NCBI GenBank assembly: GCA_026986235.1
Contig: JALSOY010000140.1
Location: 1-11,765 of the forward strand
Direction of reading: 5' to 3'
DNA length: 11,765 nucleotides
Origin: Caldifarciminota bacterium
GTDB taxonomy: Bacteria; Hydrothermota; Hydrothermia; B15-G9; WFZT01
Every line of letters begins with the position of its first letter. Position 1 is the stretch's first letter. The notes beneath the pieces are model-generated. The model was not told the DNA's origin. It worked only from the letters and a program-made list of their open reading frames with translations, and did no database searches. This document shows, piece after piece, positions 1 to 5,703 of the stretch. Made by a program: the position numbers and the translations under genes.

Positions 1-1
1 G

Positions 2-616
2 GAGGTCCACATTCTCGGATACTACATGGATTATGGAGACGAAGACTTTCTCGGTGTTCTTCGCGCGTTCAGGGAAGAAAGACTCAACAGAGCAAGGAAA
101 ATGGCAAAAATATTGCAGGACCTGGGACTCGATGTAACTTTTGACGAAATTCTCCACGCAGCAGGTTCCAGCATGAATATCGGAAGACCTCATGTGGCAA
201 AGGTACTTGTTGACAAAGGTTATGTCTCCTCCACCCAGGAGGCCTTTGACCTTTACATAGCTGAAGGGAAGCCCGCTTATGTTCCAAAATTCAAGATCAG
301 CCCTGAAAAAGCTGTTGAACTCATCCTGAAGGCAGGAGGTATTCCGGTGTACGCACATCCCGGTAAAACGGGTGATCCGGATCATGTTATCTATCTCGTG
401 AAACACGGACTCATGGGAGTGGAGGTATGGCATCCCCAGAACCCTCCGGAAATTCAGGAAAGGTTAAACGAGATAGCCGGGAGATATGGACTTATAAAAA
501 CAGGTGGCACTGATTTCCACGGAGAAGGAAGGAGTCTCGTTGACCTCGGTGAGATAGAAGTACCCTACGAAAGCGTGGTTCTACTACGAAAAGCAAGGGT
601 ATCTTTAAAAATCTGA
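2..616 (+). CDS. PHP-domain phosphoesterase (TrpH/YciV-like), 5'-truncated by window edge
   Basis: The reading frame is open from base 2, and the visible 204 residues are the C-terminal two thirds of a PHP-domain metal-dependent phosphoesterase of the TrpH/YciV type. Characterised members hydrolyse nucleoside 3',5'-bisphosphates or trim short RNA ends in the cytoplasm. Visible family landmarks are EVHILGY at the very start (a metal-ligand His), the helical insert RERLNRARKM, SIGRPH-like 'NIGRPHVAKVL', 'GKPAYVPK', the ligand His in 'VYAHPG', and the Asp-His pair in 'GGTDFHG' near the C-terminus. The ATG at 26 is internal: the frame reads through it and the N-terminal HxH and acidic ligands lie upstream of the window. 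The TGA stop (614-616) lies inside the 8-bp direct repeat that borders the downstream repeat element. The family is confident; the substrate is not determined. Confidence 0.88.
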   Translation, partial: EVHILGYYMDYGDEDFLGVLRAFREERLNRARKMAKILQDLGLDVTFDEILHAAGSSMNIGRPHVAKVLVDKGYVSSTQEAFDLYIAEGKPAYVPKFKISPEKAVELILKAGGIPVYAHPGKTGDPDHVIYLVKHGLMGVEVWHPQNPPEIQERLNEIAGRYGLIKTGGTDFHGEGRSLVDLGEIEVPYESVVLLRKARVSLKI

Positions 617-620
617 TCCT
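613..620. repeat. 8-bp direct repeat (left copy) flanking element 1
   Basis: CTGATCCT occurs here and again at 927-934, on either side of the palindrome-rich element. It includes the stop codon of the PHP gene. It is read as a likely target-site duplication. Confidence 0.5.
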
Positions 621-929
621 AAGGGTGTTCAAATAGTCCCTCTTTTGCCAAAGGGGCTTTGAGAATCCCCTTTTTCAAAGGGGAATTTAGGAGACGACAG
701 TCCCCCTACTTTAGAAGGGGGACTGAGGGGGTTGTTTTCCGCTTAAATTCAATCCCCCTGTCTCCCCTTCTTCAAGGGGGATTTTGGGAGAGGATAACCC
801 ACCTTCACCAGGGGAATTTTGGGAGACCAAAGTCCCCCTTCTTTAGAAGGGGGATTAAGGGGGATGTTTTCCGCTTAAAAACACCTTTAGATGAGGAAAT
901 GGAGAAAAAAATGTTTTTCGAACATCCTG
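621..929. mobile_element. MITE-like palindromic repeat element 1
   Basis: This non-coding element is bounded by imperfect inverted termini: AAGGGTGTTC at 621-630 and GAACATCCTG at 920-929. The second is close to the perfect GAACACCCTC terminus of element 2. Inside are several strong hairpins of the CCCCCTT/AAGGGGG kind: 666-673 with 677-684, 699-707 with 716-724, and 833-841 with 846-854. The motif CCGCTTAAA recurs at 739 and 871. The right end carries a purine-rich tail before TTTTCGAACA. CTGATCCT flanks both sides, which would place the right boundary at about 926. An open frame at 659-937 merely threads the repeats and is not a gene. There is no transposase, so the element would need one supplied in trans. 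The hairpins could also end transcripts leaving the PHP gene. Confidence 0.6.
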
Positions 930-934
930 ATCCT
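927..934. repeat. 8-bp direct repeat (right copy) flanking element 1
   Basis: This is the second copy of CTGATCCT. Its last base is the first T of the -35 hexamer TTGAAA at 934. Removing 621-934 would put the PHP stop codon about 25 bases from the palindrome at 940-954. Confidence 0.5.
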
Positions 935-962
935 TGAAAAAACCCGTCGGGTTTATTAGAAT
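934..962 (+). promoter_or_regulatory. Promoter of the thioredoxin/Omp28/flavoprotein operon
   Basis: TTGAAA (934-939), a 17-bp spacer and TAGAAT (957-962) match the sigma-70-type consensus at 5 of 6 positions in each hexamer. Initiation would fall near 969, leaving a leader of about 25 nt that contains the Shine-Dalgarno GGAGG (983-987), 7 nt before the ATG at 995. The spacer holds a palindrome, annotated separately. Confidence 0.6.
940..954. promoter_or_regulatory. Palindrome in promoter spacer: operator candidate or short terminator
   Basis: AAACCCGTCGGGTTT is a perfect dyad around a central T. It is preceded by further A residues and followed by TATTA. As RNA it can fold a six-pair stem with a 3-nt loop and a weak T-rich tail, so it may be the compact terminator of the PHP gene. 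Its place exactly between the -35 and -10 hexamers of the downstream promoter also fits an operator for a dimeric regulator. The sequence alone does not decide between these. Confidence 0.4.
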
Positions 963-994
963 GGGATACAAATTTTCAAACTGGAGGTTACATT

Positions 995-1468
995 ATGAGA
1001 TTTATCCTGATTTTCCTCCTTGCTTCACTCCTCCACTCTCAGAAGGTTGCACACGACTTTTCCCTCAGAGCCCTTGATGGTAAAACATATACACTGAGTG
1101 AGCTTTACGGAGAGAAGCCTGTGGTCATGGATTTCTGGGCCACCTGGTGCCGGTCATGTGGTAGGGCCCTCAAGGAACTCCAGAATCTGTGGTTTGAGAG
1201 CGATAAGGCTTTTTACCTCATTTCCATCAACGAGGATCTGCCATCAAAGTATTCAAGGGTAAAAAGTCTGGTAAAATCCAGGAAGTGGGATTTTCCAGTC
1301 CTCCTCGATTCCGATGGAAAAGTTAAATCCCTTTACAGGGTTATGGCACTACCCACCCTGTTTGTAATTGATACATCAGGGAGAATCGTTTACTACCGGG
1401 TGGGCTACGGCAGGAGCGAGATCAAAGATGTAAGGGAAGCACTTCAAAAGTGCGGAATTGCATTTTAA
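995..1468 (+). CDS. Exported TlpA/ResA-like thiol-disulfide thioredoxin
   Basis: This 157-residue protein has a short hydrophobic N-terminus (residues 1-15, possible cleavage after HS) followed by a TlpA/ResA/AhpC-TSA-type thioredoxin domain. Landmarks are 'FSLRALDGKTYTLSEL', the active site in 'FWATWCRSC' (Cys52 and Cys55), the cis-proline in 'ALPTLFVID' (Pro120), and the closing 'GRIVYYRVGY'. Family members reduce or exchange disulfides outside the cytoplasmic membrane, for example in cytochrome c maturation. The active-site dipeptide here is Arg-Ser rather than the common Pro-containing pair, and a third Cys lies at 153. The start is fixed by GGAGG 7 nt upstream. It is the first gene of the operon, and its stop codon overlaps the ribosome-binding site of the next gene, which suggests translational coupling. 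The fold is confident; the partner proteins are unknown. Confidence 0.85.
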   Translation: MRFILIFLLASLLHSQKVAHDFSLRALDGKTYTLSELYGEKPVVMDFWATWCRSCGRALKELQNLWFESDKAFYLISINEDLPSKYSRVKSLVKSRKWDFPVLLDSDGKVKSLYRVMALPTLFVIDTSGRIVYYRVGYGRSEIKDVREALQKCGIAF

Positions 1469-1474
1469 GGAGGT
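1467..1474 (+). promoter_or_regulatory. Ribosome-binding site fixing the start of the first Omp28-like gene
   Basis: AAGGAGGT lies 7 nt before ATG 1482 and overlaps the upstream stop codon (TAA, 1466-1468). It supports the ATG at 1482 and excludes the in-frame TTG at 1458, which lies upstream of this site. Confidence 0.8.
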
Positions 1475-1481
1475 AAAAAAC

Positions 1482-3260
1482 ATGAAAAAGTTGTTTCTAC
1501 TTGTAATCCTTATTCCCTTTCTCGGGCACGCTGTCCAGAGAAAGGTGCTACTTGAGCTCATCACAAACACTTCCTGTCCGGGATGCGCATCTGCCAACGC
1601 GGCTCTTGATCAGGTAGTCGAAGAATACGGTGACCAGGTCGTGACCATAAGATACCACGCCTGGTGGCCTTCAAGCAGTGACCCTTTCTACGCCGCAAAT
1701 CCTGACGAGAACAGAGCAAGAGTAAACTATTACGGTGCCGATTATACCCCCCATCTCTGGATCGATGGAACCATCGATGGGGGTTACCAGTCAGGACCAT
1801 GGAGAACTTACATAAACTCCGAATTGAGCCGTGCCACCTCCATTTCAATAGATCTTCAGGTAGAGTACGATACCACGAAAAATCAGGGAATGGTGATAGC
1901 CACCGTTTCAAACCAATCAGACTCCTCACACTCTGCCCTGAGACTCTTTTATGTCGTAACTGAATCCAACATCTACTATGCGGCACCCAACGGATCCACC
2001 ATCCATCATCAGGTGATGAGGGATATGATCCCATCTGCCAGCGGTCTCCCCATCGATGTTCCTCCCCATTCATCAATTACCGATACCCAGTCGTTCACCA
2101 TAGACCCGAGGTGGAATGAACGCAACTGCCAGATAGCCGTATTCGTTCAGAACTATGCCACAAAAAGGGTGTTCCAGGCAGAAGCAAGGTGGCTATTCCC
2201 GGGCACAGGTGTCGAGGTCAAAAAGTATCACCTGAACGACTCTCAGGGTGGAAACGGAAACAACACGGCACAACCAGGTGAAACCGTGGACCTTTACATG
2301 CTCGTTGAAAACACGGGAAAAACCCTTATACCTGCATTTACCGCAACACTCGCTTCCAGCGACCCCTACATCACCCTCCAGACAGCAACAGCTGGATTTG
2401 ACACCATCCCTGTTTTCGGAGAAAGGATGAACGCGACACCGTTCGTTATCAGTATAGATCCCAACACACCCCCCGGTCACCTGACATGGCTCTATGTTCA
2501 TATCCCGGTGAACACTGACACCATAGTGGATTCTATCCCCTATATGGTCTCCTACTCCGCTGGATTTTTTGACAATGTGGAAGGTGACACCTTGTGGACT
2601 CACGGAGGACAGAACGATCTCTGGCATGTCACGGCTCACAGAAGTCATACTCCTCATCATAGCTGGTACTGTGGTGACGAAAATACAGGTCAGTACACCA
2701 ACCTGATGGATGCAAGCCTTGAGAGTCCGTGGATTGTTGTTCCAAACAACGGATTTCTCGCTTTCTTCACCTTCTACAACATCGCCACAGGTGATGTTGG
2801 CCTGCTTCAATACTTCAACGGAAAGAGGTGGATAACCATTGATGAGTACTCTGGATTCCACCTCTGGGGTCTTGAAACTGTTTATCTCAACGACATGCCG
2901 GGAATGGCAACGAAGATAAGATTCAGGCTCGTCACCGACAGTTCAAGCACCCGCGAAGGATGGTACATTGACGATATCATACTCGGTCCTGTAACCGGTG
3001 TTGACGAAAACAGTGCCCCTGCAGGAGACATGAAAGTTGCGAAGATCACAAACAGATTTGCCGAAATCGTTTACACAGCCCCAGGGACCGAAGTGTTGAA
3101 ACTTAAAATTTACGATAGCGCCGGGAGGCTGAGAGATGTGCTGAGAAAGAGGGTGAGAGAGGGTAGAAACATTATCAGGGTTGACCTTGGTGGATACGGT
3201 TCAGGCGTTTACTTTGTAAGAGTGAAGGGAAGGGTGATAAAACTGGGGATAGTGAGATGA
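1482..3260 (+). CDS. Omp28-like thioredoxin-fold exported protein with T9SS/FlgD-like C-terminal domain
   Basis: This is a 592-residue secreted protein. Residues 1-17 form a signal peptide (MKKLFLLVILIPFLGHA). Residues 20-240 are an Omp28-like thioredoxin-fold region with a CPGC site (Cys32, Cys35), 'RYHAWWPSSSDPFY', 'TPHLWIDG', 'VTESNIYYAAPNG' and 'CQIAVFVQNYATKRVFQAEA'. A CARDB-like beta domain follows ('NTAQPGETVDLYMLVENTGKT'). Next is a module like that in immune inhibitor A/M6-associated proteins ('HHSWYCGDENTGQY' to 'EGWYIDDIILG'). The last 75 or so residues resemble FlgD-Ig/type A sorting domains ('LKIYDSAGRLRDV', 'GYGSGVYFVRVKG'). In Bacteroidota such tails direct type IX secretion; that use here is inferred. 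The end overlaps the next start by ATGA. The role is unknown; a surface thiol-redox or assembly protein is plausible. Confidence 0.8.
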   Translation: MKKLFLLVILIPFLGHAVQRKVLLELITNTSCPGCASANAALDQVVEEYGDQVVTIRYHAWWPSSSDPFYAANPDENRARVNYYGADYTPHLWIDGTIDGGYQSGPWRTYINSELSRATSISIDLQVEYDTTKNQGMVIATVSNQSDSSHSALRLFYVVTESNIYYAAPNGSTIHHQVMRDMIPSASGLPIDVPPHSSITDTQSFTIDPRWNERNCQIAVFVQNYATKRVFQAEARWLFPGTGVEVKKYHLNDSQGGNGNNTAQPGETVDLYMLVENTGKTLIPAFTATLASSDPYITLQTATAGFDTIPVFGERMNATPFVISIDPNTPPGHLTWLYVHIPVNTDTIVDSIPYMVSYSAGFFDNVEGDTLWTHGGQNDLWHVTAHRSHTPHHSWYCGDENTGQYTNLMDASLESPWIVVPNNGFLAFFTFYNIATGDVGLLQYFNGKRWITIDEYSGFHLWGLETVYLNDMPGMATKIRFRLVTDSSSTREGWYIDDIILGPVTGVDENSAPAGDMKVAKITNRFAEIVYTAPGTEVLKLKIYDSAGRLRDVLRKRVREGRNIIRVDLGGYGSGVYFVRVKGRVIKLGIVR

Positions 3261-4360
3261 GGCGTTTATTGGTGGTTATTGGATTCCTGTTGGGGGGATG
3301 TATAGGGCGGAGCCCTGTGGTGGCTCCGCCACCACAGGGCTCCGCCCCGGTTATCGTTGAACTCTTCTCCAACGACATGTGCACCCATTGCCCGAGAGCA
3401 GAACACATCCTCGACTCCCTCTCCTCCATTGACTCCAACCTCATCGTTATCAACTACCATGTGGGAACCCCCGACCCCGCAGATCCTTTCTACCTGAGAG
3501 ACTCCGCTGAAATCAACGGTAGAATTTCCTACTACTACGGAGATCCCCACCCGGGAACACCCTATGTGGTGATAAACGGAATATACGAATTTACCGGCAT
3601 TTCCGGAGCCTCAGTATGGGAGGCAAGGATCAACGAACTCCACTCCCGAAATTACTCGGAAATACTCACAGTTACCGGTGTATTCAACTCCCAGTTCCAG
3701 CTTTCTTTAACGGTTAATCTCTCCACAGGGAAACCTTCTGACCTAAGGACTCACATCGTTCTGACCGAGTCAAACATCAGATACAACTCGCCCAACGGCG
3801 ATACTCTCCTCAACCACATAGTTTTTGACATGGTCTGTGGTCACCAGGGATGCACAGGTACAAGTATAGACACGGTGATTGACATTCCGCAAAGCATCAG
3901 TCCTCAGAATGTTGATGTCGTGGTATTCGTGCAGAACATGGAGACCGGGGAAGTACTGGACGCAAGGATGTATCCCCTGACAAACTTTATTGAGCCAACA
4001 GTCTCGTATGTTGGCGTTCATGCGGAAGATACCGTCGTTTCAGTTCCCGTTGCCGTTCTTTACCCCGTACATTTCACGGTTATTAACGATCAGTGGATGA
4101 GAGACAGCATCATGGTGAGTGTTGACATCACTTCCCTATCACCCCAGTGGAGCGTCAACCTCTGTGTGGGAGGAATATGCTTACCCCGTCTATGGTATGT
4201 TGATACCCTGAACGCATTCTCGGCTGACTCAACCTACGAGCTAAAGTTTTTCCACCTTTCAAACACGGACCCGCCCGGCAGTGTGTGGGTAAAAGCCTGG
4301 TCTCTGACTGATCCATCCCTCAGGGATTCAATCAATATACAGGTGAGGTCTGCAAAATGA
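3257..4360 (+). CDS. Omp28-like thioredoxin-fold lipoprotein
   Basis: This is a 367-residue lipoprotein. The lipobox LLGGC gives a lipidated Cys15 followed by Ile, with no Asp at +2. A Pro-rich linker (residues 16-31) leads to a thioredoxin-like domain with the CTHC motif (Cys42, Cys45) in 'LFSNDMCTHCPRAEH'. It is a diverged paralogue of the preceding gene, sharing 'YHVGTPDPADPFY', 'YYYGD..PGTPYVVINGIY', 'LTESNIRYNSPNGDTLLNHIVFDM' and 'VVFVQNMETGEVLDAR'. It ends in an extra beta domain (about residues 250-367) and lacks the secretion tail. The linker is encoded by a perfect 19-bp inverted repeat. The start and stop codons both overlap the neighbouring genes as ATGA, so translation is coupled. 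It is probably anchored in the outer membrane; the substrate is unknown. Confidence 0.8.
   Translation: MRRLLVVIGFLLGGCIGRSPVVAPPPQGSAPVIVELFSNDMCTHCPRAEHILDSLSSIDSNLIVINYHVGTPDPADPFYLRDSAEINGRISYYYGDPHPGTPYVVINGIYEFTGISGASVWEARINELHSRNYSEILTVTGVFNSQFQLSLTVNLSTGKPSDLRTHIVLTESNIRYNSPNGDTLLNHIVFDMVCGHQGCTGTSIDTVIDIPQSISPQNVDVVVFVQNMETGEVLDARMYPLTNFIEPTVSYVGVHAEDTVVSVPVAVLYPVHFTVINDQWMRDSIMVSVDITSLSPQWSVNLCVGGICLPRLWYVDTLNAFSADSTYELKFFHLSNTDPPGSVWVKAWSLTDPSLRDSINIQVRSAK
3305..3347. repeat. Perfect 19-bp inverted repeat inside the lipoprotein gene
   Basis: The arms at 3305-3323 and 3329-3347 are exact reverse complements separated by CTCCG. They are far more GC-rich than the surroundings. The repeat encodes the Pro-rich linker just after the lipidated Cys. 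In mRNA it would fold into a very stable hairpin about 50 nt inside the coding region. Confidence 0.85.
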
Positions 4361-5700
4361 ACATCATCATTACAGTTATAATGAGCCTGAATCTCTCACT
4401 CTCAAGTGGGATTGAAACGAGATTCTTTCGCGACAGTTCCGTAAGGATGATAGAGGAAACGGAAATAAATGTCTGGCAGGAAAACTTTGCCGCAGGGCTG
4501 AGCTATTACCTCTATTATCCGGAAAACGAGCTCGCCTTCCAGAGGAGATTGGGTGCAGTAAAGGGATATGTTGAAGTTAAGAGTAAAGAGCTGCTCTTCA
4601 GGGCAGGATCATCTTATCTGAGTTTCGGGAGAGGACTGATTTTTCAGGCGTCGAGGGACGACATTCTCAAAATGGACAGATTCGTGAATGGTCTATACAT
4701 GGAGGTTGTTAAAGGACTTCTGGACCTCAGGGCCTTTGGAGGTGTTTCCCGCTACTACCTGGATCACAGACTTCAGCCTGATTCTACAACCCTTCTGCTC
4801 GGCGTGGATGGAGAGATAAAAGTGTCAGGTAACCTGTTGATCGGTGGCTCTGCCCTGAAAGCAGGTACGAGCACAGACTACTTCGGATTCAGATCAACAG
4901 GTGAATTCGGAGACCTTTCAGCATACTTTGAATACGGTGTAAGAACAGGATACAGCCGTATCCTGCAGCAAGATAAAAGGGGAGCAGCAGATTACATTGC
5001 TGTATCCTACTCAAGGGAAAAGTTTGGTTTACTCTTTGAATTCAGAGACTACTGGCTCTTCGGTAAAGACTATGGACTGCCTCCAACTCTTAACAGGAAC
5101 GGGATATACCTGAACGAGGCAATGGACGAAAGGGGATACTCCTTTTCCTTCAATTTTAACCCTGTTGAGGAGATTACGGGAAATTTCAGCGTCTCCCGGA
5201 TAAATTCCCCGGGGTATTTTGGAGAAAAAAGTGAGTTGAGGGAGGCTGCTTTTGAAATGCAGTACCAGACGGAAAACAGGTTTGCAGAAATGGACATCGG
5301 ATACCTAAACATTACAGGTGGCCAGGTTGCCATCGGTGTTGACAACAGGAAGGAGATAGATCCACGGTTTGAGTACGCTTTCAGCACCGATAGATTCGAG
5401 TTTGAGACCTACCTGAGAAACAGGATCAGAGAGGACGACGGTTTAAAGTACACTGACCGGGATATTGCCTTCACTCTGGGCTTTCTGGATGGATATTCCG
5501 TTACCTTAACCTCTCAAAAGAGGCTCGGAGATCTGTCTGAAGACTGGATGAATGTTGAGTTTAAAGGTCAGATCCTTGAGAATTTAAACCTTATTCTTAC
5601 CGCTGGTTCAATGAGAGGAGACTTTGTCTGTTCTGGAGGAATATGTCGGTACGAGCCGGAATTCAAAGGCGTGATGTTGAAGGCATCTGTTACTTTTTGA
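4357..5700 (+). CDS. Probable outer-membrane beta-barrel protein, uncharacterised
   Basis: This 447-residue protein begins with a short, weakly hydrophobic leader (MNIIITVIMSLNLSLSSG). It consists mostly of alternating hydrophobic/polar strands separated by charged turns, such as 'LAFQRRLGAVKGYVEVKSKELLFRAG', 'LSAYFEYGVRTGYSRI' and 'YIAVSYSREKFGLLFEFRDYW'. The final residue is Phe ('MLKASVTF'), the usual C-terminal signature of barrels folded by the Bam machinery. The central motif 'DYGLPPTLNRNGIYLNEAMDERGYSF' looks conserved-family-like. It may belong to the DUF6029-type proteins that I associate with Omp28 neighbours, but this is only a recollection and is uncertain. The start overlaps the previous stop by ATGA. 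Position suggests that it works with the two Omp28-like proteins at the outer membrane. Barrel topology is inferred from pattern, not proven. Confidence 0.65.
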   Translation: MNIIITVIMSLNLSLSSGIETRFFRDSSVRMIEETEINVWQENFAAGLSYYLYYPENELAFQRRLGAVKGYVEVKSKELLFRAGSSYLSFGRGLIFQASRDDILKMDRFVNGLYMEVVKGLLDLRAFGGVSRYYLDHRLQPDSTTLLLGVDGEIKVSGNLLIGGSALKAGTSTDYFGFRSTGEFGDLSAYFEYGVRTGYSRILQQDKRGAADYIAVSYSREKFGLLFEFRDYWLFGKDYGLPPTLNRNGIYLNEAMDERGYSFSFNFNPVEEITGNFSVSRINSPGYFGEKSELREAAFEMQYQTENRFAEMDIGYLNITGGQVAIGVDNRKEIDPRFEYAFSTDRFEFETYLRNRIREDDGLKYTDRDIAFTLGFLDGYSVTLTSQKRLGDLSEDWMNVEFKGQILENLNLILTAGSMRGDFVCSGGICRYEPEFKGVMLKASVTF

Positions 5701-5703
5701 ACC

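Noticed and set aside
659..937. Open frame of 92 codons on the plus strand between the PHP gene and the thioredoxin gene
   Set aside because: It runs through the palindromic element; the translation only repeats repeat-derived peptides (FFRRG, VFRL) and has no ribosome-binding site.
1458..1481. Upstream extension of the first Omp28-like gene by eight codons from TTG
   Set aside because: It would place the ribosome-binding site inside the gene and add a charged segment before the signal peptide; ATG 1482 has AAGGAGGT at 7 nt.
2193..2861. 222-codon minus-strand open frame opposite the first Omp28-like gene, and similar long frames opposite other genes
   Set aside because: They are shadows of well-supported coding sequence on the other strand, with Cys- and Ser-rich low-information translations and no recognisable domains.
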